Shown: positions 16,878 through 25,220 of the stretch, piece by piece | Numbering within the stretch: the stretch's first letter is position 1 | How the letters are laid out: the number at the start of each line of letters is the position of its first letter | NCBI RefSeq assembly: GCF_028767185.1 | Contig: NZ_JARACK010000009.1 | Coordinates: forward strand, 1 to 64,000 | DNA length: 64,000 nt | Source of the DNA: Mangrovimonas aestuarii | GTDB taxonomy: Bacteria; Bacteroidota; Bacteroidia; Flavobacteriales; Flavobacteriaceae | Direction: 5' to 3' | The notes under the pieces: generated by a model | Seen by the model: the letters and a program-made list of their open reading frames with translations, nothing else | The model's database searches: none | What the model was told of the DNA's origin: nothing | Position numbers and translations under genes: made by a program

Positions 16878-17714
16878 ATGAGCAATGCTATTTATTTATC
16901 GTACCAGTTTAAAGTATCACCGTTACAGCCAGGTGTTGAGATATTGATAGCCGAATTGGGGTATGCCGGTTTTGAGAGTTTTGTGGAGACAGAAGAAGGG
17001 GTAACGGCCTATATTCAGAAAGAGGAGTGGCATGAAGGCATATTGAAAGATATCCAAGTATTGCATTCCGACGAGTTTGAAATTTCCTATGAATTTGAGG
17101 AAATAGAGCAGGTAAACTGGAATGCCGAATGGGAAAAGAACTTTACCCCAATTGTGGTTGATGATGTTTGTTCCGTTCGTGCACCATTCCATGAGGTGCC
17201 AAATACACAATATGATATTGTTATAGAGCCTAAAATGAGTTTTGGTACCGGTCACCATGAAACCACTCATATGATGATTCAGTTCATTCTGAAAAACGAT
17301 ATGGAAGGCAAGAAAGTATTGGATATGGGTTGTGGTACAGGAGTTTTGGCCATTTTAGCGGGTATGAAAGGAGCTAATCCAATAGATGCAATAGATATAG
17401 ACAATTGGTGCTACCTGAACAGTATGGAAAATGTTGAGCGCAATGATACGAACAACATTACTGTTTATGAAGGGGATGCAAGCTTGTTGGAAGGCAAACA
17501 ATATGATGTGATTATAGCCAACATTAATAGGAATATCTTGTTGAACGATATGGAAACATATGTGAAGAGTCTTAATAAAGGAGGGGTATTGTTCTTAAGT
17601 GGGTTCTATAATACCGACATCCCTACCATTCAGGAAGTTTGTGAAAAACATTTGTTAAAATTGGATGAAAAGCTAGAACGTAACAATTGGGTTGCGCTAA
17701 AATTCATAAATTAG
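16878..17714 (+). CDS. prmA: Ribosomal protein L11 methyltransferase
   Basis: 278 residues. Trimethylates L11 using S-adenosylmethionine. An N-terminal substrate-recognition domain (~1-95) precedes the Rossmann fold. Motifs: MSFGTGHHETTHMM just before the SAM site, VLDMGCGTGVLAILAG (motif I), AIDIDNWCY (motif II) and DVIIANINRNIL (motif IV). It is followed 15 nt later by clpS and belongs to the tpiA-prmA-clpS run. Confidence 0.96.
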   Translation: MSNAIYLSYQFKVSPLQPGVEILIAELGYAGFESFVETEEGVTAYIQKEEWHEGILKDIQVLHSDEFEISYEFEEIEQVNWNAEWEKNFTPIVVDDVCSVRAPFHEVPNTQYDIVIEPKMSFGTGHHETTHMMIQFILKNDMEGKKVLDMGCGTGVLAILAGMKGANPIDAIDIDNWCYLNSMENVERNDTNNITVYEGDASLLEGKQYDVIIANINRNILLNDMETYVKSLNKGGVLFLSGFYNTDIPTIQEVCEKHLLKLDEKLERNNWVALKFIN

Positions 17715-17729
17715 CATAAAATATTGGAG

Positions 17730-18005
17730 ATGAGTACGAAAGAGAAGACTTTAGAAGATGTGCTCTTGGGGGTAAACACCCAAAGGGAGAATGAGATAAT
17801 TTTGTACAATGATGAGGTGAATACGTTTGATCATGTTATTGAAACACTAATTTATGTTTGTGATCATACACCGGAACAAGCAGAACAATGTTCCATTATT
17901 GTCCATTATAATGGAAAATGCACTGTTAAAACTGGCCCAATGAGGGAGTTAAAGCCACGTTGTTCCATGCTTTTGGAGGCGGGCTTGAGTGCCGAAATAG
18001 TGTAG
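17730..18005 (+). CDS. clpS: ClpS, adaptor for the Clp protease
   Basis: 91 residues from ATG 17730; the frame also opens two codons earlier at TTG, which is less likely. ClpS hands N-degron proteins to ClpAP. Recognisable features are LYNDEVNTFDHVIETL (the Asn/Asp pair that binds the N-terminal residue), CDHTPEQAEQCSIIVHYNGKC in two pieces, and the C-terminal CSMLLEAGLSAEI. The N-terminal ~20 residues form the usual disordered tail. It is the last gene of the plus-strand run from DUF1599. Confidence 0.95.
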   Translation: MSTKEKTLEDVLLGVNTQRENEIILYNDEVNTFDHVIETLIYVCDHTPEQAEQCSIIVHYNGKCTVKTGPMRELKPRCSMLLEAGLSAEIV

Positions 18006-18039
18006 CTTAAACTTTTTTCGCGTTTTTTTAAAAAAGGCT

Positions 18040-18069
18040 TTGGAGTAAAGAATTAATCTTCTATATTTG
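18040..18069 (+). promoter_or_regulatory. Promoter of tRNA-Arg
   Basis: TTG at 18040-18042, a 19-bp spacer, then TATATTTG at 18062-18069, followed by GCAACCGCAA as in the duplicated tRNA-Glu promoters. Start of transcription is expected about 6-8 bases before the tRNA. Confidence 0.75.
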
Positions 18070-18081
18070 CAACCGCAAAAC

Positions 18082-18155
18082 GGCCTCGTAGCATAACTGA
18101 ATAGTGCACTTGATTACGGCTCAAGAGGTTGCAGGTTTGAATCCTGCCGAGGTCA
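18082..18155 (+). tRNA. tRNA-Arg (anticodon ACG)
   Basis: 74 nt. Acceptor GGCCTCG / CGAGGTC (one G-U pair), anticodon stem CTTGA / TCAAG around loop TTACGGC, T arm GCAGG TTTGAAT CCTGC, discriminator A; CCA is not encoded. Anticodon ACG, read as ICG after deamination, decodes CGU/CGC/CGA arginine codons. The T loop is TTTGAAT rather than the common TTCGAAT. Confidence 0.95.
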
Positions 18156-18160
18156 CAGAA

Positions 18161-18192
18161 AAAAAGCCCACAATTTTAGTTGTGGGCTTTTT
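18161..18192 (+). terminator. Terminator after tRNA-Arg
   Basis: Perfect 13-bp stem AAAAAGCCCACAA / TTGTGGGCTTTTT with a 6-nt loop, six bases after the tRNA. Confidence 0.88.
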
Positions 18193-18320
18193 CGTTTAAG
18201 CTTCAGGTTACCCTATTATATTTGCGTTTCAACTAGTTAGGTTTAAAGTAAGTGGCTGATTGTTAGGTGTCTTAATAAAATTCACTAAATTTAATCTGCT
18301 ATAATCAATTACTTACATCA

Positions 18321-19955
18321 ATGAAGGAAATGTCAAATACATCCACCCGGGTGCTGTTTTACTCCCTTCTTACTGTACTTAACCTCATCCAAGCGAATTA
18401 TACAGGCTTGCTGTATGACGAAGCCAATTATTGGTATGCATCATTCTATATGGATTGGGGGCACTTTTACCATCCCCCTTTAATAGATGTTTTAGATCAA
18501 GCAGGGTATTTCCTTTTAGGGAACAGGCTCGGTTTACGGTTGTTTTTCATTATATTGAGTGTTATAAGTGTTTATTTGTTGGAAAAGTTGATTAGGCCAA
18601 AACAACTGTTGTTGTATTACTTGGTTATTTCAACTATTGTTTTTCTGCAAATAGGAGGCATATTTGCTGTACTTGACATTCCTTTGTTTTTTCTGGCAGT
18701 ATGTTTCTTTAGTGTAGTTAAATTGTATATGATTAGGTCTACATTAGGTTACAGTATTCTTCTTGGTGTAATAAGTTCATTGATGCTTTACGCTAAGTAT
18801 CATGGGATTATAGTAATTGTGTCCAGCTTTTTGTTTCTCTGGCCTATTTATCACAATAAGAGCTCATTTTACTTGTGGCCATTAATAGCGTTGCTCTTGT
18901 TTTTACCGCATTTGTATTGGCAGATCTCCCACCAGTTTCCAACTTTTAATTTTCACCTGTTTAACAGGCCTAGTACATCTTGGTTTGAGTTTCGGAATTT
19001 GGATTATATCCCAGGACAATTATTATTAGCAGGGCCAATAACCGGCTTTTTTATGTTCTATGGCGTGTACAAAAGAAAAATGTCCAATAGGTTTGAAAAG
19101 CTATTGCTAGTCAACCTTTTTGCTATCTATATCTTTTTTTTAGCTATTTCGTTATACACTCATATTGAAATGAATTGGGGACTCCTGGCTTTAATTCCAT
19201 TAATTATTTTAGGTTATAAGGCATTGGAAGAGATGCCAAATCTTCAAGGTTATTTCAAAAAAACAGTGGTTGTTTCTTTAATACTGAGCTTTGTACTTCG
19301 ATTGGTGTTGTTGTTCCCTGGGCAAAGCCCCATAGGTCGTTTAGATAAAGAGATGGCTGGTTGGGAGCAATTAGCACATACTATAGATAGTTTGGCTAAG
19401 GGAAAGCCAGTAGTTATGATGACGAGATATCAACATGCTGTAGCTTATGCGTTTTATTCTGAGAATAAATTTGTGCATGTAAGTTACCCAGATCAACCGA
19501 GTGATTTTTATTTGATGGGAACAGAGAAGCAGGTTTTAAACAAGGCTGTGTTGTTGTGTAGTAAAAAACCGTTTCAAGGGGCAGATTCTGTAAAAACCAT
19601 AAAAGGTAAATGGTATTATAAAGATATTCCAAAGTTTAAAAGTTTATCGTTTGTAAAGGTTGAGGCAGTGAAGCCAAATCAAATTAATAAGAGTTTAGAG
19701 TATAGATTGCTATTGGAAAAGAATGAAAGTCCTGATAGTTTAAATGGAGAGTTGTCGGTTAAGTACTATAATAATGAGGCGGTTTTAGCTCTCCAAAACC
19801 TTGGTGGGTTGGAGTATCTAGGGCTAAGAACCGTGGAAGTCCCACGAAGAGTAGCGGAAACTCAAAATGTAAGGTGCCAGTTTTTTGTGAAAGCAGGCGA
19901 TTTAATGCCTATGCCATGTAGCTTAGTATACGATTTAAGTTTTGAAAGTAACTAA
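18321..19955 (+). CDS. PMT/ArnT-like membrane glycosyltransferase (GT39/GT83 type)
   Basis: 544 residues with ten or more hydrophobic helices in the first ~340 residues and a soluble C-terminal domain. The first loop has LLYDEANYWYAS; the acidic D-E pair in this position is the conserved motif of PMT/ArnT-type transferases that take a sugar from a polyprenyl phosphate. YHPPLIDVL shortly after also fits. The stop codon overlaps the start of the next gene, a GT2 enzyme of the kind that makes polyprenyl-phosphate sugars, so donor synthesis and transfer are coupled. The acceptor (lipid A, teichoic-like polymer or protein) is unknown. A second ATG at 18330 is also possible. Confidence 0.83.
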   Translation: MKEMSNTSTRVLFYSLLTVLNLIQANYTGLLYDEANYWYASFYMDWGHFYHPPLIDVLDQAGYFLLGNRLGLRLFFIILSVISVYLLEKLIRPKQLLLYYLVISTIVFLQIGGIFAVLDIPLFFLAVCFFSVVKLYMIRSTLGYSILLGVISSLMLYAKYHGIIVIVSSFLFLWPIYHNKSSFYLWPLIALLLFLPHLYWQISHQFPTFNFHLFNRPSTSWFEFRNLDYIPGQLLLAGPITGFFMFYGVYKRKMSNRFEKLLLVNLFAIYIFFLAISLYTHIEMNWGLLALIPLIILGYKALEEMPNLQGYFKKTVVVSLILSFVLRLVLLFPGQSPIGRLDKEMAGWEQLAHTIDSLAKGKPVVMMTRYQHAVAYAFYSENKFVHVSYPDQPSDFYLMGTEKQVLNKAVLLCSKKPFQGADSVKTIKGKWYYKDIPKFKSLSFVKVEAVKPNQINKSLEYRLLLEKNESPDSLNGELSVKYYNNEAVLALQNLGGLEYLGLRTVEVPRRVAETQNVRCQFFVKAGDLMPMPCSLVYDLSFESN

Positions 19956-20893
19956 TGGGAACAAAAGAAACGAAAATATCAGTAGTAGTACCCTTATACA
20001 ACGAAGAGGATTCTCTAAAAGAATTGTATAGCAGATTAACCAAGGTGTTACAATCTACAGATATGGACTATGAAATTATCATGGTCAATGACGGTAGTAC
20101 CGACGCCACCCTCTCTATAGTTAAGGATTTTGAGTGTTCAGATAATCATATCAAGTACCGATCATTCTCAAGAAATTTTGGGCACCAAAGTGCTGTTACA
20201 GCGGGTATAGAAGTGGTCTCCGGAGATTGTGCGGTTTTGATAGATGCTGATTTACAGGATCCTCCAGAACTGATTTTGGAGATGTTAAAAAAATGGCGAG
20301 AAGGATATCATGTGGTGTATGCCCAACGTTATAAACGCAATGGTGAAACTTATATTAAAAAACTGAGTTCAAGACTGTTTTATCGTTTCTTAAGTAGCTT
20401 GACAGAGATAGACATTCCTGTAGACACAGGTGATTTTCGATTAATTGATCGTAAGATTGTAGATGTTCTTCAGTTGCTGCCCGAAAAACAACGATATACT
20501 AGAGGTCTTGTGTCATGGGCGGGATTTAATCAGATAGGTATACCTTATACACGAGACGCACGTTATGCAGGAAAGAGTCATTATTCTATCAGAAAATTGA
20601 TGGTTTTGGGGCTGTCAGGGGTGATTTCTTTTTCTAATTATCCGCTAATGATTATTTCTGTGATTGGCTTCTTCTTGACGTTATTGGGTGTGTTAGCAAG
20701 TATTTATGTGCTTTTCATTAAGTTATTTACTGAAAATGTGGTGCCTGGTTGGACTTCTCTTATTCTTGTTGTTCTTTTTATTGGGGGGCTGAATATGGCC
20801 TTTATGGGAGTGATTGGTGTTTATGTTGGTAATATCGTGGCCGAAATCAAGGGGCGTCCAGTTTATATAGTGGAAGAAGAGCGGTTAAAGTAA
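19955..20893 (+). CDS. GT2 polyprenyl-phosphate glycosyltransferase (DPM1/GtrB/ArnC-like)
   Basis: 312 residues. The catalytic GT-A domain shows VVPLYNEEDSL at the N-terminus, MVNDGSTDATL, the DXD-like DADLQDPPELI, and DTGDFRLIDRKIV. Two C-terminal membrane helices (~230-255 and 265-295) are typical of GtrB and ArnC. Such enzymes move a sugar from a nucleotide donor to undecaprenyl phosphate on the inner face of the membrane. It overlaps the preceding transferase gene by one base (TAATG), so the pair is translationally coupled and probably one pathway. Confidence 0.9.
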   Translation: MGTKETKISVVVPLYNEEDSLKELYSRLTKVLQSTDMDYEIIMVNDGSTDATLSIVKDFECSDNHIKYRSFSRNFGHQSAVTAGIEVVSGDCAVLIDADLQDPPELILEMLKKWREGYHVVYAQRYKRNGETYIKKLSSRLFYRFLSSLTEIDIPVDTGDFRLIDRKIVDVLQLLPEKQRYTRGLVSWAGFNQIGIPYTRDARYAGKSHYSIRKLMVLGLSGVISFSNYPLMIISVIGFFLTLLGVLASIYVLFIKLFTENVVPGWTSLILVVLFIGGLNMAFMGVIGVYVGNIVAEIKGRPVYIVEEERLK

Positions 20894-20950
20894 TGAGTGT
20901 ATTGCAATTTTTTTATCTTGCCCCTCATTTACGTTTCAATTTAAAAGAGA

Positions 20951-21520
20951 ATGAAAAAAGTTTGCCTAGTTTTTTTTGCTTTATTTTTTATCGTCACCTC
21001 ATGCAGAATGGCCTCTTATCAAAGCACGGTTAATTCCGATGCTTATGGCATTGATTTTAGAGAGGGCACATGGTTGTTAGGTGATGTGGAATCCCCTCTG
21101 AGTATTAATGATAAACTCAATAAAATTGCAATTGATGGTTTTAGTAAGCATTTAGGTAACAATTTGCTTTTAGAAAAAGAGTTGAATCATGTTGGAGTAC
21201 CTTTTGTCCCGTTGAGCCCTGATAACTTTACATTAGAGCAGCTTAAAGAAGACGTCAAAAGTGATTATTATATCAATATAAAATGTACCAAAATAAAGGG
21301 TGAGTTAGGAGTGATGCAGTTAGGAACGCTTTATAGCGAAGGTCAAAATATGGCGGAAACCACAGTTGAGGTTTACGACCTAAATACTTTTGAGGTGATT
21401 TATAGTAAAACTATAAAAGGAAACGTTACTGCTAGGGGGAAAGATGAGGATTTTAAATTTCAAAAGAGCACAACAGGAATGATGGTGTCTAGTTTAAAAA
21501 AGATTATCAGAAGTATTTAA
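20951..21520 (+). CDS. Probable lipoprotein of unknown function
   Basis: 189 residues. The N-terminus MKKVCLVFFALFFIVTSC is a lipoprotein signal with the lipobox cysteine at residue 18. The mature part has no motif I recognise; a stretch around residues 60-120 (LGNNLLLEKELNH.., DYYINIKCTKIKG) is reminiscent of small outer-membrane lipoproteins with a TolB-N or CsgG-like fold, but this is a weak impression. It lies 57 nt after the GT2 gene on the same strand and could share its transcript. Confidence 0.65.
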   Translation: MKKVCLVFFALFFIVTSCRMASYQSTVNSDAYGIDFREGTWLLGDVESPLSINDKLNKIAIDGFSKHLGNNLLLEKELNHVGVPFVPLSPDNFTLEQLKEDVKSDYYINIKCTKIKGELGVMQLGTLYSEGQNMAETTVEVYDLNTFEVIYSKTIKGNVTARGKDEDFKFQKSTTGMMVSSLKKIIRSI

Positions 21521-21581
21521 AGAAAGTATCAAGATAGTGTAATAAATAACTTTTTATATTATGGTCTAAGATGATTAATTT

Positions 21582-22040
21582 TTACTTCGAGGCACTTTCT
21601 ACAGCTTCCCAAGTATCCCAAATACCTTGTAAGTGATATTTAAATTGAGAGGCGTGTTCACCCTTGGCAAGACTATCAAATAGAGTATGCATATCTCCAC
21701 GAAGATCTGGGTAATGGTCGGTTACTATGGTCATTCCCATCCAAGCATTTCGGTGTTCTATAAAAGCCTTTTTAAAAGAATTGGGGCAGCCACTATAATC
21801 CAATTGTCCCATGGCATTGGTGTAGTTTGTAATGGCCTGACTTAGGGGAATGTCTTTACAAGCAATATTGCGTATTTTTCCCAAAGCTCCATCTTTTGCA
21901 ATAACGCGTTCAATACAAGTAATCTGAACATTAATTTGTGATTGAGTGTTTTCTGCAGGTGTTGATTTTGCATTCTGACAGGAATACAGAGATAATAAAC
22001 AGATCATTATACTTCCGATAAGTAAGTCAATACGGTTCAT
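21582..22040 (-). CDS. Small probable lipoprotein, unknown function
   Basis: 152 residues. The signal segment IGSIMICLLSLYSCQN ends in a lipobox Cys (~residue 21). The mature domain holds three further Cys (ITCIER, NIACKD, SGCPN) and ends in an aromatic helix-like stretch (HLQGIWDTWEAVESA). I do not recognise the family. It is convergent with the preceding plus-strand lipoprotein gene and transcribed away from the racemase cluster. Confidence 0.6.
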   Translation of the reverse strand: MNRIDLLIGSIMICLLSLYSCQNAKSTPAENTQSQINVQITCIERVIAKDGALGKIRNIACKDIPLSQAITNYTNAMGQLDYSGCPNSFKKAFIEHRNAWMGMTIVTDHYPDLRGDMHTLFDSLAKGEHASQFKYHLQGIWDTWEAVESASK

Positions 22041-22122
22041 ACGAGTATATTAAGTACTTTTAAAATTACGGAAATATTTCGGGTTTCAGAGGAGCATAGT
22101 CATTAATGCTCGATGAATAATC

Positions 22123-23220
22123 CTATACAAAGACCTTGTCTATGAATTTAGAGTTAAGTAATCGAGCTACTGCCATATAGTTTGGCTTGAAAGTGATTTG
22201 GTCACCAACTTTAAAACGTTGTTTCCCATCATTACACTCGTTTCTGCCAATATCGATAACCATCATATCCGAGGTAACACCAACAAAAGTAATGCCTTTA
22301 TCAAAAGCAACCAGGTTGTCTTGATCGACATCTAACAACCCAAAGTCTAAGATCGCTTTGTACGATTTGTCACTTTTACCTTCAGTGTTGAATTCGGCTG
22401 TTTGTCCAATATTAGCATCGCTAAGTATGCCTTCTGGAACTATTTTCTTTTCCTCCAATTCAATAATATTGGCTTTAAACTCAAAAGTATCAGTATGGAG
22501 ATTTTCAAACTGCTCGTTGTTTAAAGGGCTTACTCCAAAAAAAGCGGCTTCACCAATACGAAAATGGTTGACGTCTTTAGGAACGGTCCCTTGATCTATA
22601 AGCGGTAAAGTGATGGACGATCCTCCTGATATAAGCTTAAGATCTTTCTTGAAGGTTGCTGAAATCAACTGTTTGTAAAGACAAAGATGAAGTAATTTAT
22701 CATAGGAGGGTGCTACACCGTACATACAACCAAGATTTGATCCAATGCCAATTACATTGATGTTGGATAGGTTGAATACCTTTTGGTAAAAGTTCATAAC
22801 ATCATCACGTAAAACACCTTCGCGAAGCTCTCCAAGTTCAATCATGATAATGATATGGTGAGTTTTATTAGCTTCATTGGCGGCCTTATTCAAGGCAATA
22901 ATAGTTGAAAATGAGGTGTTCAACGATATATCGGCATACTTTACAATATCTTTTGCATAAACAGCGGCAGGAGGCTTAATGTAAATAGTTCGCATCCTGG
23001 GGTTTACTGCCTTTAGGTTCTTTAGACTAGTGAGTCTGGAGTCCCCAACAGAGTTGATGTTTTGAATTATGTCTTCTGTAAGTACATTTTCCAAAAAGGC
23101 CATATCTCCAGAGAATACTTTTGTGATCAAGCTCCATTCTATATCGTGATTTTTGAAAAAGGCGCTTAAAGATTTTATGTTATTCTGTATTTTGTCTTTA
23201 TGTATAATCAGTTCGGCCAT
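22123..23220 (-). CDS. PLP-dependent alanine/ornithine racemase-like protein
   Basis: 365 residues. An alanine-racemase-type N-terminal barrel with the PLP lysine in SLITKVFSGD (K34), and a C-terminal beta domain with PEGILSDANIGQTAEF and VVTSDMMVIDIGRNE-like blocks. The family includes ornithine racemases and YhfX-like proteins. It lacks the catalytic C-terminal Tyr arrangement of Alr as far as can be seen, so amino-acid specificity is unknown. The GNAT gene lies 48 nt upstream on the same strand, so both are probably transcribed together. Confidence 0.78.
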   Translation of the reverse strand: MAELIIHKDKIQNNIKSLSAFFKNHDIEWSLITKVFSGDMAFLENVLTEDIIQNINSVGDSRLTSLKNLKAVNPRMRTIYIKPPAAVYAKDIVKYADISLNTSFSTIIALNKAANEANKTHHIIIMIELGELREGVLRDDVMNFYQKVFNLSNINVIGIGSNLGCMYGVAPSYDKLLHLCLYKQLISATFKKDLKLISGGSSITLPLIDQGTVPKDVNHFRIGEAAFFGVSPLNNEQFENLHTDTFEFKANIIELEEKKIVPEGILSDANIGQTAEFNTEGKSDKSYKAILDFGLLDVDQDNLVAFDKGITFVGVTSDMMVIDIGRNECNDGKQRFKVGDQITFKPNYMAVARLLNSKFIDKVFV

Positions 23221-23268
23221 AGTTTGGGCTTTATATATGAGGTATGAGGCTAATTTAGAAGAGTTGTC

Positions 23269-23706
23269 CTATCTTTTTAAACGCATTTCAAGGTAAGGGT
23301 TGGTAAAGCCGAGTTTTTCGTAAAGGTGCTTGGCTGGGTTATTATGTTCAACATGTAAAGCGATATCACCTTCGCAATAGTCAATAGCTGCTTTCATGAG
23401 TTTTTTGCCTACACCTTGGCCACGATAATCTTCGTGCGTAGCGATGTAAACCAAAATATTTTCCGGAATATACTCAGACATGCCCGTTTTGTTGATAACT
23501 ACAGCGCCTATTATTTCAGATTTGTCTACCATTGTAAATACGTAGCCACCCAGGCCTGGTCGTTCTTTTGCAGCATATTGAATAGCTTTGGTAATGGCTG
23601 ATTTGGAGTCGCCATATTCCCCTAAGTGTGTATAAAGAAAATTTACAACCTGTTCTATTTCTAAAGGTGAGATTCTGTTGAAAGCATCGTAGGCTTTTAA
23701 TATCAT
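23269..23706 (-). CDS. GNAT family N-acetyltransferase
   Basis: 145 residues from ATG 23706 (MILKAYDAFNRISPLE). The open frame extends 35 codons further upstream, but those residues are Lys/Asn-rich and unlike the family. Core GNAT signs: EIIGAVVINK (strand 4), LVYIATHEDYRGQGVGKKLM (acetyl-CoA pyrophosphate loop with RGQGVG) and HVEHNNPAKHLYEKLGF (strand 6 / helix 4). It acetylates an unknown amine. Probably in one operon with the following racemase. Confidence 0.85.
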   Translation of the reverse strand: MILKAYDAFNRISPLEIEQVVNFLYTHLGEYGDSKSAITKAIQYAAKERPGLGGYVFTMVDKSEIIGAVVINKTGMSEYIPENILVYIATHEDYRGQGVGKKLMKAAIDYCEGDIALHVEHNNPAKHLYEKLGFTNPYLEMRLKR

Positions 23707-23988
23707 AGGATTTTTTTTCTGATTTTTAATTTTTCTTACCCTATTATAACAAATTAATCGAGGATTCCAAATGGTTATCAGTTGATTATGATCTTTTTTG
23801 TTGCAATCCAATGAGCTGTAGTGAAGTAGAGGTAAAATCTTTTCCTACCAATTTAAATGTAATTTATAAAGACAAATTTCTATTTGGGGTTTAATTCCCC
23901 AGAGGTCATTTTTTAGAAATTGATAGGAATGGGCGTAAGTAATTTTTCCAATAAGATATTGGAATAAATAATGTGGCATTTAATAGCG

Positions 23989-24405
23989 TTAATTACTTTC
24001 CTTTATATAGCCCCATCCTTGTTTTTGTTTCGTGACAATCTCTAAAATTCCGTCGGGAACCACTTTAATACCCTTAATGAGCTTGTCTTGGGTAAGGTTA
24101 TGACGCTTTAAAGTGCCATTGCACATCACAAAAGTGACATTATCACTATTGTTTATTAGTTCCGCAATATCTGCTGCTGCAGGTGATTTGTCTGGTAAAG
24201 CCATGTTTATTGCGCCGCTGTACATCACTACCTCAAATTGAGCATTAGGATATGCTTTAGACATTGCTTTTGCATGCCGTACTGCTGCTGCTTGGGTTTT
24301 TGGGTTGTCACTTGTAACGTCGAATACAATGTTTATAGGTTCATCTTGAGCCAGGCCAAAAAAACTATACCCTAAAGTAAGTAATAATAGAATGAATGTT
24401 TTCAT
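23989..24405 (-). CDS. Exported DsrE-family protein
   Basis: 138 residues. A signal peptide (MKTFILLLLTLGYSFFGLAQ) is followed by a DsrE/DsrF-like fold: INIVFDVTSDNP, AVRHAKAMSKAYPNAQFEVVMYSG and NVTFVMCNGTLKRHNL, with one conserved Cys (~residue 104) in the position used by sulfur-carrying DsrE proteins. It ends with a Trp-Gly-Tyr stretch. Family knowledge: DsrE-like proteins bind or pass sulfane sulfur; periplasmic single-Cys versions are less understood. It is the last gene after a Tat-exported protein (18 nt) and a TsdA-like cytochrome, which supports a periplasmic sulfur role by context only. Confidence 0.78.
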   Translation of the reverse strand: MKTFILLLLTLGYSFFGLAQDEPINIVFDVTSDNPKTQAAAVRHAKAMSKAYPNAQFEVVMYSGAINMALPDKSPAAADIAELINNSDNVTFVMCNGTLKRHNLTQDKLIKGIKVVPDGILEIVTKQKQGWGYIKESN

Positions 24406-24423
24406 AAGATCAAATGCTTTAAA

Positions 24424-25104
24424 TTATCCTCCAGCATAAATGTAAGCGCAGCCGTGTTTCTGTGCGCGTTCAAGAGCCCATACACCAGAAGGTACTTTTT
24501 CGATGTCAGGTAGTACTGCAGCAGAAAAATCATTGTAAACTGTAGTTGCGTCCAAACCGCCTTTTTGAGCAATCATTCCACTGTAAACCTTCATGGCCAA
24601 ATCGCAAACACAGAACATAGCACCACGTTCCTGTAGTCGTTTAATACCATCTATGCCAGGAAGAGGAAAATCTTTTTCCTTAGGCTCGTATAGAGTATTT
24701 CTCAGTGATGGTGCATCAGTATAATTATCTTTAATACCGAATACTTCCCCGAATTTATATTTTTCCCAAAGAGCAGAGTTAAAGGCGTAGGGGATGGCCG
24801 AATGTCTTAAAACGCAAACACCTGTAATATCATCATCTGGTGCCCCAGTTTGGTTATTTGTTAAATAAAACGCCCAAGTCCAGATAATTGGGAAACCATC
24901 ATGAGGTGTAGATCCGTCATAAACCACGCGATGTGTTCCTTTGATTTTTTTGAACCATTCATCAGAATCCTGGATGGGCTTTTGATTGTTGAAAGTTGTT
25001 GCTGCTTGCAAGTTAGTGGTCAAAGTAGCGAGTCCTCCTGCTGCAGCACCAAGAGCCAATGCTTCTAAAAAGCTTCTTCTGGTTTTTAAGTTGTCGGTTG
25101 ACAT
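24424..25104 (-). CDS. Tat-exported protein of unknown function
   Basis: 226 residues. The N-terminus has a twin-arginine signal (KTRRSFLEALALGAAAGG, arginines at ~9-10), so it is exported folded, presumably to the periplasm, which often means a cofactor. The mature part contains CVLRHSAIPYAFN, an AMFCVCDLAMKVYSG segment with C-V-C, and ends AQKHGCAYIYAGG. I do not recognise the fold; conserved Cys and His could bind metal or haem. It is flanked by a DsrE-like gene and a dihaem cytochrome gene; a TAACTTTG element (minus, 25173-25180) may give it its own promoter. Confidence 0.7.
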   Translation of the reverse strand: MSTDNLKTRRSFLEALALGAAAGGLATLTTNLQAATTFNNQKPIQDSDEWFKKIKGTHRVVYDGSTPHDGFPIIWTWAFYLTNNQTGAPDDDITGVCVLRHSAIPYAFNSALWEKYKFGEVFGIKDNYTDAPSLRNTLYEPKEKDFPLPGIDGIKRLQERGAMFCVCDLAMKVYSGMIAQKGGLDATTVYNDFSAAVLPDIEKVPSGVWALERAQKHGCAYIYAGG

Positions 25105-25220
25105 AATAGTAAAATTTTTTAAAGTAGATTTTGTACAGAAGAATTGAGTTTTACTATCACCAAGGAGTAATCCAAAGTTACGTAAATATTTGTTTACTTT
25201 TCTGGTTATTAGGTGTTTGG

